From Patescibacteria group bacterium UBA5187 (lineage in GTDB: Bacteria; Patescibacteriota; Minisyncoccia; Phycocordibacterales; PALSA-1337), in contig DHWH01000037.1 in assembly GCA_002413065.1 (NCBI GenBank), positions 1-6,116 of the forward strand: DNA of 6,116 bases, in the 5' to 3' direction. The notes beneath the pieces are model-generated. The model worked only from the letters and a program-made list of their open reading frames with translations, searched no databases and was not told where the DNA came from. The first letter of the stretch is position 1, and each line of letters begins with the position of its first letter. The position numbers and the translations under genes are program-made. This document shows positions 1 to 4,920 of this stretch, in pieces.

Positions 1-123
1 TGGTATGACAATGAAATGGGGTATACCCATACATTGGTAGAACACGTCATCCTTGCCGGAATGGCCATGAACGACCCTGAAGGATTCGCAAAACGTAGTG
101 AAGAACGCTACGGAAAGAAGTAA
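1..123 (+). CDS. gap: Glyceraldehyde-3-phosphate dehydrogenase, C-terminal fragment
   Basis: Frame 1 is open from the window edge to TAA at 121-123 and gives 40 residues. They begin WYDNEMGYTHTLVEHV, which matches the conserved C-terminal WYDNExGYS/T block of type I GAPDH, the NAD(P)-dependent glycolytic enzyme that converts glyceraldehyde-3-phosphate to 1,3-bisphosphoglycerate in the cytosol. The catalytic cysteine and the NAD-binding fold lie upstream of the window. About 18 residues more than usual follow the last helix (…MNDPEGFAKRSEERYGKK), a charged tail that the well-known enzymes lack. A strong terminator lies 26 bases after the stop. This is the only clear housekeeping gene here and suggests that the downstream block is integrated into a chromosome. 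The identification rests on one short but very characteristic motif. Confidence 0.85.
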   Translation, partial: WYDNEMGYTHTLVEHVILAGMAMNDPEGFAKRSEERYGKK

Positions 124-149
124 AGCGCTTAAAGATCACAATATCGAAG

Positions 150-179
150 AAAAAGCCTCGCTGAAAAGCGGGGCTTTTT
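150..179 (+). terminator. Intrinsic terminator after gap
   Basis: A 13-bp stem (150-162 with 167-179) closes on a GAAA tetraloop at 163-166. The core is GCCTCGCT paired with AGCGGGGC, with one T-G wobble. It is flanked by AAAAA on the left and TTTTT on the right, so the U-tract is part of the extended stem. The A/T ends may let it act in both directions. It would end the gap transcript and separate it from the downstream genes. Confidence 0.9.
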
Positions 180-269
180 CTATGCCCCGAAGCTCACCAA
201 AGGTCGAAATTATCAGCCAATAACCATTGTCCCGAAAGGGATCGGCCCCGTACAGGCCAGATGCTAACA
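180..269 (+). other. Spacer upstream of the SymE-like gene
   Basis: This short spacer should hold the promoter of the first accessory gene, because a terminator lies directly upstream. I see no convincing -35/-10 pair. It contains a small hairpin at 229-242 (GTCCC, GAAA loop, GGGAT, ending in a G-T wobble) and a weak GGCC...GGCC pairing at 244-258. No tRNA-like end or attachment-site repeat can be recognised within the window. Confidence 0.4.
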
Positions 270-545
270 ATGAAGAAAATCCTCAGACCCATGAGAGTCG
301 TGACTTACCGACGATATGGCATACCAGCCGTAATCCTTGAAGGTAAGTGGCTCACAGAAAACTACCGCCTCAACATAGGCGATCTAGTGGACATCGATTA
401 TCAGCCTAAAGAGATTCGCTTCAAAAAGAATATCCCCCTCAGCAAAGAGCGACAAAAAAGGCTCAAGGAAAGGGAGGAAATCCGAAAGCAGCGAATCCAG
501 GAGTTAAGCAACTCCAACGAACACAATGCTCAACCAAATTATTAG
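270..545 (+). CDS. SymE-like small protein (toxin-family fold)
   Basis: Residues 17-52 (GIPAVILEGKWL, then a variable turn, then IGDLVDIDY and EIRFKK) resemble the SymE family core, which has the pattern IPALxLxGKWLxxxGFxxGxxVxVxxxxGxIxI. SymE is an AbrB-like beta-barrel protein; the E. coli member is SOS-induced, is repressed by the antisense RNA SymR, and affects RNA and nucleoid state. The C-terminal part (57-79) is a highly basic predicted helix, which fits nucleic-acid binding. I chose ATG 270 because its context (aacaATGaag) matches the start at 2901; ATG 261 in the same frame would add three residues. It lies alone between the gap terminator and the ATPase gene, as first gene of the accessory block. 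Whether it is toxic, and whether an antitoxin RNA exists, cannot be told from sequence. Confidence 0.6.
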   Translation: MKKILRPMRVVTYRRYGIPAVILEGKWLTENYRLNIGDLVDIDYQPKEIRFKKNIPLSKERQKRLKEREEIRKQRIQELSNSNEHNAQPNY

Positions 546-548
546 AGA

Positions 549-620
549 AAAATAAAAGACCCCCCGAAGGGAGCCTCTTATCAACAGATACATCGTATCA
601 AAGACCCCTTCGTGGAGTCA
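549..620 (-). other. Three-hairpin spacer, possible minus-strand RNA end or terminator
   Basis: The 88-base gap between two + strand genes holds three adjacent inverted repeats. They are 556-579 (C/G-rich core with a GAA loop and AAGA/TCTT outer pairs), 587-599 (GATAC, 3-nt loop, GTATC, perfect) and 603-619 (GACCCC, 5-nt loop, GGAGTC). On the + strand the first and third each contain a C-A mismatch; on the minus strand the same position is a G-U wobble, so both stems are intact only in minus-strand RNA. On that strand the leftmost hairpin is followed by CTTTTATTTTT, as in an intrinsic terminator. AAAGACCCC also occurs twice as a direct repeat (555-563, 600-608). A minus-strand transcript ending here is an inference. 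Confidence 0.35.
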
Positions 621-633
621 ATAGCAAAAAACT

Positions 634-1824
634 ATGACTACACAAACATTAGAACGGAAGGTGGTCCCGATAGCGGCCGAAGAATCATTCTTCACCGAAA
701 TTGGAAACACAAAGCCCTACTTCAAGGCAGCCTTTGAAGGAGAGCCAGGCACAGGCAAAAGCTGGAGTGCCGCATTAGTAGCAATCGGTCTTCATAAGAA
801 GATCGGAAGCACAAAGCCAATTGTTCTCATCGATACCGAGAAAGCATCAAAGTTTTTGGTTCCGCTCTTCAAAGAGAATGGAATCGAAGCGATGGTGCGC
901 GAGACTCACTCTCTCGCTGACTTGGTAACAGCAATGAAGCTCTGTGCGGATGGATATTCGGACATTGTAGTGATCGACAGCATCACTCACATCTGGATGG
1001 ACTTCCAAGAAGCGTACAAGCGAAAGCTCAATCGCCAGACGTTCCAGACTCAGGATTGGATGGCAATCAAGTCCGACTGGAACAGACACTTCTCGATCCC
1101 AATGGTCCAGTCGCCGCTGCACATTATTGCAACCGGCCGAGTGTCAGACCGAATGGAGCAGGAAGTAGATGAAGATGGTCGCAAAGAATTTACCAAGACT
1201 GGAGTGAAGATGCAGGCTGAGAAAAACACCGCATACGAATTTGATGTCCTGGTATTGATGGAGCGACACGAACTCATCTCTCGCGCAAAGCATGAGGTAT
1301 GGCGACAGGCTACGGTCCTCAAAGGCCGAGGCAACCTCCTCGACGGAAAGGTCTTCAAAAACCCAACCTATGAGGACTTTGCACCAGCAGTCGAAGCGGT
1401 CATCAAAGACCCTATAGCAGCCCGTTTTAGCCCTGCCGGAAGGGATGCCGGCGAGCTGATCCGTACCGAAGAAGACAAGCGCAAGTGGGTCCTTGAAAGG
1501 AAGCGATGGCTTGAAGAAATCGAGGGTTACCTCGTATCTATCTGGCCAAGCACAGGCGCTCAGGAAAAGAAGAATAAAACTGACGCGCTTGAGTACGCCT
1601 TCCAGACCCGAAGCTGGTCCGCAATAGAGTCGATGCGACCAGATGTACTCGAAGACGGATTCGCTCGAGTGCAGGAGTTTGCTCAGAAAAAGATCGCCGA
1701 TCTTAAAGGCGAACAAGTGCCTGAGCTGACACCTGAACAGAAGTTTGAAAAAGACCTTCGAGATTCAAAGACAGAAGATAAGCCCAAGAAGCCAGCCAAG
1801 GCTGCAGTGAAAAGTGGCAAGTAA
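634..1824 (+). CDS. Phage RecA-fold P-loop ATPase (AAA_24 / Sak4-like)
   Basis: This 396-aa protein has a Walker A motif GEPGTGKS (36-43), a second strand VLIDTE (64-69), a Walker B strand DIVVIDS (110-116, acidic residue D115), and a sensor-like strand IIATGR (164-169). The order and wording match the phage nucleotide-binding family AAA_24, whose relatives include Sak4-type single-strand annealing proteins related to the RecA core. Residues 265-355 are helical and charged, and the last 33 residues are rich in Lys, Glu and Pro and probably disordered, which makes it longer than minimal Sak4 proteins. It probably binds single-stranded DNA and supports recombination or replication; this is inferred from the family and from the nearby O-like and RusA genes. 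The start ATG follows AAAAAACT with no Shine-Dalgarno. A structured spacer follows the stop. Confidence 0.75.
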   Translation: MTTQTLERKVVPIAAEESFFTEIGNTKPYFKAAFEGEPGTGKSWSAALVAIGLHKKIGSTKPIVLIDTEKASKFLVPLFKENGIEAMVRETHSLADLVTAMKLCADGYSDIVVIDSITHIWMDFQEAYKRKLNRQTFQTQDWMAIKSDWNRHFSIPMVQSPLHIIATGRVSDRMEQEVDEDGRKEFTKTGVKMQAEKNTAYEFDVLVLMERHELISRAKHEVWRQATVLKGRGNLLDGKVFKNPTYEDFAPAVEAVIKDPIAARFSPAGRDAGELIRTEEDKRKWVLERKRWLEEIEGYLVSIWPSTGAQEKKNKTDALEYAFQTRSWSAIESMRPDVLEDGFARVQEFAQKKIADLKGEQVPELTPEQKFEKDLRDSKTEDKPKKPAKAAVKSGK

Positions 1825-1839
1825 CAACTAAGTAGCTTG

Positions 1840-1941
1840 GCCACTGACTCAGCCCTGATCCAGTGGCATGAGGGCTGAGATCGGGGGCTAAGCCCCCGCG
1901 CTAACCACAGAGAAGAAACATCGAGCAATCGATGCTTCTCT
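1840..1941 (+). promoter_or_regulatory. Highly structured leader upstream of the O-like gene
   Basis: Nearly all of this spacer can pair. Stem 1 is GCCACTG (1840-1846) with CAGTGGC (1861-1867). Stem 2 is CTCAGCCCT (1848-1856) with AGGGCTGAG (1871-1879). The two interlock, so they form either a tight H-type pseudoknot or two mutually exclusive hairpins. Stem 3 is CGGGGGC, TAA loop, GCCCCCG (1882-1898). Stem 4 is AGAGAAG (1909-1915) with CTTCTCT (1935-1941), a 3-nt AAA bulge, then CATCGA with TCGATG around a GCAA tetraloop (1925-1928). The start codon of the next gene is 16 bases after stem 4. No U-tract follows any stem, so none looks like a simple terminator. It may be a cis-regulatory or trans-acting RNA, or a DNA-level palindromic site such as an origin or operator. 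I do not recognise a known RNA class. Confidence 0.55.
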
Positions 1942-1957
1942 CTCTTCCAAAAAAACT

Positions 1958-2503
1958 ATGGATGAAAAAACACACAACTTAATACCAAATAGCTCCCAGA
2001 TTCCAAATGTAATTTTGGATCTTGTTCTTCCGCGCATTTCAGAGGCGGAAGCCCGATGCCTACTTTACATATGCAGGCGTACGTTCGGTTTTCATAAGGA
2101 CGAAGACAATATCAGCTTCTCTCAATTCGAAAACGGCATCAAAACAAGTCAGGGTAGACGACTTGATTACGGCACTGGCTTATCTCGTCCTGCGGTAAAC
2201 ACCGCACTCCAAAACCTCATCAAAGTCGGTGTGATTTTTGTGCAGCAAAGGTCCAGGGGAAATCGCTACAAATTAAACCTGCATATGGATGTGGATAAAG
2301 TAGTAAACGAAATTAACCAGTTAAGAGAGTTAACCAGAAGTGGTAAATCCTCTTTACCAAAAGTAGTAAAGCAAGTTAACACACAGAATCTAGGGAAAAA
2401 AGAGAAACCTAGTATTAGGGACCCTGTGGATAACTTTTCAGAAATGACCCGAGAACTTACCAAAAAAATGACCATTAACAGTTACAAACACCAAGACCTA
2501 TGA
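1958..2503 (+). CDS. Phage replication protein O-like, winged-helix DNA-binding protein
   Basis: The 181-aa product begins with a polar stretch (QIPNVILDLVLPRIS) and then a winged helix at about 28-107: SEAEARCLLYICRRTFGF, KDEDNISFSQF, the likely recognition helix LSRPAVNTALQNLI (75-88), and the wing VIFVQQRSRGNRYKLN. This is the pattern of the N-terminal domain of lambda-type replication protein O (Phage_rep_O), which binds origin iterons and recruits the helicase loader. The remaining 70 residues are a polar linker without a recognisable loader or helicase domain, so the protein is shorter than lambda O. Repeats in the linker-coding DNA (2297-2380) resemble iterons. The stop overlaps the next start by 4 nt (ATGA), implying translational coupling to the resolvase. 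The start ATG follows AAAAAAACT. A plain transcriptional regulator is the alternative. Confidence 0.7.
   Translation: MDEKTHNLIPNSSQIPNVILDLVLPRISEAEARCLLYICRRTFGFHKDEDNISFSQFENGIKTSQGRRLDYGTGLSRPAVNTALQNLIKVGVIFVQQRSRGNRYKLNLHMDVDKVVNEINQLRELTRSGKSSLPKVVKQVNTQNLGKKEKPSIRDPVDNFSEMTRELTKKMTINSYKHQDL
2297..2380 (+). repeat. Iteron-like repeats inside the O-like gene (candidate origin)
   Basis: Two 21-base direct repeats (2297-2317 and 2360-2380) match at 18 positions. Each starts AAAGTAGTAAA and ends TTAAC, and they lie exactly 63 bases apart. Between them are TTAACCAG at 2313-2320 and again at 2330-2337, and a perfect inverted repeat TGGTAAA (2341-2347), 5-nt loop, TTTACCA (2353-2359). Lambda-type phages carry their origin iterons inside the O gene between the DNA-binding and C-terminal domains, which is the same relative position. 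The origin role is inferred; the repeats also encode similar peptides (KVVNEIN and KVVKQVN), so a protein-level explanation is possible. Confidence 0.45.
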
Positions 2504-2904
2504 AGAAAATAATCAAATTCACCATAAAAGGAAATCAGGACGACATCGAAGGGAATCCGGTCCCTTACGTTCGAGTGGTAGGCAGAGCGCTATGGCTACC
2601 AAAGGCTAAGAAGTACCACGCATGGAAAGAATACGTCCGCAGCGTTTTCTATCGAGAGTATCCGGAATTCGTGTTTGAAAGCGCACAGCCGCTCACCACA
2701 AAAATATCGGCAAGAGCGCAAATGTCGATTGTCATCTACTGGGTCAATGGCGTGCATGCCGATCCAGACAACGTCTTCAAAGGATTAGCCGATGCTCTCT
2801 TCCAGAATGACAAGTTTCTCGATGGTGCATTTGAATCTCACTATGCGTCCGACGGTAAAGGACGGGTCGAAGTGCAGATTGTCCTCGATTCCAATGAACA
2901 ATGA
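2500..2904 (+). CDS. rusA: RusA-family Holliday-junction resolvase
   Basis: This 134-aa protein has the RusA length and its metal-binding signature: HADPDNVFKGLADAL at 86-100, with acidic residues D88, D90 and D98, lysine K94, and further acids D104 and D108 in the ND-KFLD turn. RusA enzymes are small dimeric Mg-dependent endonucleases that cut four-way DNA junctions symmetrically during late recombination and before packaging in many lambdoid phages. The N-terminal strand IIKFTIKG and the central strand MSIVIYW fit the family fold. Its start overlaps the O-like stop by 4 nt and its own stop overlaps the methyltransferase start by 4 nt, so all three are likely made from one message by coupled translation. 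All catalytic-type residues are present, so it is probably active. Confidence 0.85.
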   Translation: MKKIIKFTIKGNQDDIEGNPVPYVRVVGRALWLPKAKKYHAWKEYVRSVFYREYPEFVFESAQPLTTKISARAQMSIVIYWVNGVHADPDNVFKGLADALFQNDKFLDGAFESHYASDGKGRVEVQIVLDSNEQ

Positions 2905-4124
2905 AGTACCTAAGCCTCTTCTCGGGTATCGGGGGATTCGAACTCGGATTAATAAACGCGCATGTGGAAGCAACTAACGGAAAAGCGAACCGAAGAAGCA
3001 AGACGGCTTCGAAGGCTCGGAGCGGAGAAGGGAACCAGAGGCTTGAAGGAATTGGTCCCACGAACGGACGGCCTCGCCAACACGATCACCGCAACGGCTC
3101 AAGACAAGAATCGCTTACTTGCGTGGGTTACTCAGAGATCGATAGATACGCAATTGAAATCTACCAAAAACATTTCCCCGAACACAAAAACTATGGAGAC
3201 ATCACTAAAATTAAACCAAATAAGCTGCCCGACTTCGATCTATTGGTCGGAGGATTTCCGTGTCAGGCTTTCTCGATTGCTGGAAAAAGAAAAGGTTTCG
3301 AAGATACGCGCGGTACGCTCTTTTTTGACATCGCACGCATTCTCAGAAGTAAGAAGCCGAGGCTTATCCTATTGGAGAACGTCAAAGGATTGCTATCTCA
3401 TGACGATGGCAACACTTTCAAAACCATTATCTCCACGCTTACAAAACTGGGGTACGACATTCAATGGCAGGTGCTTAACTCAAAGAATTTCGGAGTCCCT
3501 CAGAATCGGGAGCGCGTGTTCATTGTTGGACATCTTAGAGGAAAAACCAGACCAAAAGTATTTCCTTTCACCGAAAACAACAGCGAGGATATTGTCCTAC
3601 CAACCATCACGACACGAGTTACCGCCGACTCAAACGGAACTTATGTTGGTAAAAGATCGCCACATCAAATCATAGGCGGAAGCCAAGGAAATCGTGTCTA
3701 CGATCCGAAAGGAATCTCAGTAACGCTTGCGAGTCAGGCAGGCGGCCTCGGCGCAAAGACCGGACTGTACGCAGTAAAGATCAAGGAAGCAACCAAGAAA
3801 GGCTATGCGGAGGCGAGAGTGGGACAGTCGATAAACTTGGCGGTCCCGAACAGTAAGACTAGGCGAGGACGAGTAAGCGATGTGGCGCAAACCTTGGACA
3901 CAGGAATGCAGCAACACACACTTACCCCTGACATGAAAATACGCAGGCTCACTCCCACTGAATGCGAACGGCTTCAAGGATTTCCTGACGGATGGACTGA
4001 AGGCATAAGCGACTCGCAACGCTATAAGACCCTGGGCAATGCAGTAACAGTGAATGCGGTCCAGGCAATCACAGGAAAGCTCCTCTTCACTAGGTCCAGA
4101 AAAAGTTATGTTCAACGCAAATAA
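2901..4124 (+). CDS. DNA (cytosine-5)-methyltransferase with an unusual N-terminal insertion
   Basis: This 407-aa protein carries the C5-methyltransferase motifs in order: I SLFSGIGGFELG (5-16, SAM binding), II VGYSEID (75-81), IV GGFPCQAFSIAG (117-128, catalytic C121), VI ENVKGL (159-164), VIII QNRERVFIVG (201-210), a target-recognition region (about 215-345), IX RRLTPTECERLQGFPDGW (348-365) and X YKTLGNAVTVNAV (375-387). It transfers a methyl group from SAM to C5 of cytosine in a specific sequence, which I cannot name. Between motifs I and II, where about 10 residues are usual, lie roughly 58 (17-74); residues 25-72 are polar, basic and probably disordered, and the DNA there resembles another methyltransferase in a different frame. 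The insertion would fall in a surface loop between the first helix and second strand, so activity may survive. No restriction gene is adjacent; self-protection or regulation is likely. Confidence 0.9.
   Translation: MKYLSLFSGIGGFELGLINAHVEATNGKANRRSKTASKARSGEGNQRLEGIGPTNGRPRQHDHRNGSRQESLTCVGYSEIDRYAIEIYQKHFPEHKNYGDITKIKPNKLPDFDLLVGGFPCQAFSIAGKRKGFEDTRGTLFFDIARILRSKKPRLILLENVKGLLSHDDGNTFKTIISTLTKLGYDIQWQVLNSKNFGVPQNRERVFIVGHLRGKTRPKVFPFTENNSEDIVLPTITTRVTADSNGTYVGKRSPHQIIGGSQGNRVYDPKGISVTLASQAGGLGAKTGLYAVKIKEATKKGYAEARVGQSINLAVPNSKTRRGRVSDVAQTLDTGMQQHTLTPDMKIRRLTPTECERLQGFPDGWTEGISDSQRYKTLGNAVTVNAVQAITGKLLFTRSRKSYVQRK
2964..3116 (+). other. Out-of-frame fragment resembling a second C5 methyltransferase
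   Basis: Read one frame on from the host gene, this stretch encodes KRTEEARRLRR and later KELVPRTDGLANTITAT followed by DKNRLL. I recall this wording from the target-recognition and C-terminal part of many C5 methyltransferases (RTEEAKxxRRE…, GKELVPRxDGKxNTxTxT, then a KDNLL-like end). It sits exactly where the host protein has extra residues between motifs I and II, so it looks like an inserted segment whose length keeps the host frame while its own coding frame is lost. Boundaries are approximate. The match is from memory of family sequences, not from a search. Confidence 0.5.
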
Positions 4125-4491
4125 TCCAAGGCACAAACTAAACGCCGCGCAGATCGAGGAAGCTCGAAAGCGGTACGAAGAAGGGGGCTGGAAAATCCTA
4201 TGGATATCCCGCTTCTTCAAAGTCGACCCTCGTGCTATTCGCTTCCATGCCGGCAACAACGGATGGATTCGCAGGTCACTTATGCCGAAATTCATGCCCG
4301 ATGAAGTGGCAGAGATATATCGGGAAAGACGAAAGGAAAAATATCTCAGCAAGGTGAAGGGGACTTATGACTTCATTCAAATGCAGGGACAAGAAAGAAA
4401 ACGGCAAGCCTGCGAGCATCACCTCTGGATTAAACGCTGTAGTGTCTGCAATGAAATCCTCGAGTCTGATGCAACCTGTCACAAACATTAG
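4108..4491 (+). CDS. Small HTH-like protein with Cys/His cluster
   Basis: I chose ATG 4108 (aaaagttATGttc) over the in-frame ATG 4054, which would add 18 low-complexity residues read inside the methyltransferase and lacks the A/T-rich context of the other starts. The 127-aa product overlaps the methyltransferase end by 17 nt. Residues 11-53 (KLNAAQIEEARKRYEEGG…ISRFFKVDPRAIRFHAGNNGW) resemble a resolvase or homeodomain-type helix-turn-helix. Residues 102-114 (CEHHLWIKRCSVC) plus the end CHKH give Cys and His residues spaced as in a small zinc-binding site. The middle is rich in Arg, Lys and Glu. It could be a phage regulator or DNA-binding accessory factor; I do not recognise a specific family. 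Confidence 0.65.
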   Translation: MFNANNPRHKLNAAQIEEARKRYEEGGWKILWISRFFKVDPRAIRFHAGNNGWIRRSLMPKFMPDEVAEIYRERRKEKYLSKVKGTYDFIQMQGQERKRQACEHHLWIKRCSVCNEILESDATCHKH

Positions 4492-4508
4492 AAATTAATT
4501 TAATCATC

Positions 4509-4919
4509 ATGCCAAAAAAGAACACCAAGAAAGAAGTAAAGACACAGCTTAATCCAATAAGTCTCTCTGCAAGATTCCTTGCCGCGCGTCCGGATTTTGT
4601 AGGTGCTTGGATCATCGGTGCGCACAGCCTGCTTCCAATCTTCAAGACCGAAAACAGAGAAGTAATCATCGCGTTCCTTGAAACGGTCCAGGGAGAATTC
4701 TTCGCCGCACTCCGCCATCACTGGGAAAAGAAGAATCTCAATCAAAAGATGACCTACACGTTCGGCACGATCTGTCGCAACCGGAAAGGCATAGAGCGAC
4801 TTGTAATCGGAGTCCTGCCAACTGAAAAGGGAAAGCCAACATACGAATACATAGATGATGACGGCAAGGTCGGAGCCTGCAATGAGTCGAGTATGGTCGG
4901 TTGGATGGAAAAAAACTAA
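4509..4919 (+). CDS. Hypothetical protein, 136 aa
   Basis: I do not recognise this protein. It starts with a lysine-rich tail (MPKKNTKKEVKTQ), followed by a region with hydrophobic stretches (FVGAWIIGAHSLLPIF, 30-45; VIIAFLETVQGEFFAALRHHW) that look like buried helices rather than membrane segments, then a probable beta-rich part (YTFGTICRNRKGIERLVIGVLP) and an acidic turn YIDDDGK near the end. No signal peptide or catalytic motif is evident. It starts 17 bases after the previous gene, with no Shine-Dalgarno, and ends one base before the start of the ParB-methyltransferase gene, so the two are probably co-expressed. A role alongside that methyltransferase is possible from position alone. Confidence 0.7.
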   Translation: MPKKNTKKEVKTQLNPISLSARFLAARPDFVGAWIIGAHSLLPIFKTENREVIIAFLETVQGEFFAALRHHWEKKNLNQKMTYTFGTICRNRKGIERLVIGVLPTEKGKPTYEYIDDDGKVGACNESSMVGWMEKN

Positions 4920-4920
4920 T

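Noticed and set aside
180..260. tRNA gene or tRNA-end attachment site after gap
   Set aside because: AGGTCGAAATT resembles a T-loop only loosely, and no acceptor or anticodon stem can be built around it on either strand.
847..1716. Three overlapping minus-strand open frames opposite the ATPase gene
   Set aside because: They lie opposite clear ATPase motifs, have Cys/Ser-rich compositions typical of antisense shadows, and show no recognisable domain.
1882..1898. GC-rich hairpin as an intrinsic terminator of the ATPase gene
   Set aside because: The stem is strong but is followed by GCGCTAACC rather than a T-run, so intrinsic termination is not supported.
1840..1941. Known small ribozyme (hammerhead, twister, HDV-like, pistol)
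   Set aside because: The CTGATCC, CTAACCAC and double-stem features are suggestive at first sight, but the required conserved cores and helix order of these classes are not present.
2962..3675. Long + strand open frame inside the C5 methyltransferase gene
   Set aside because: Only its first 50 or so residues look meaningful (see the embedded fragment). The rest is the shadow of conserved methyltransferase motifs read in the wrong frame, so it is not listed as a gene.
4054..4107. Upstream in-frame start for the small HTH gene
   Set aside because: The added 18 residues are low-complexity and overlap motif X coding of the methyltransferase, and the ATG lacks the A/T-rich context seen at other starts.
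3717..4352. 211-codon minus-strand open frame
   Set aside because: It runs opposite motifs IX and X of the methyltransferase and the HTH gene, and its product has no recognisable domain.
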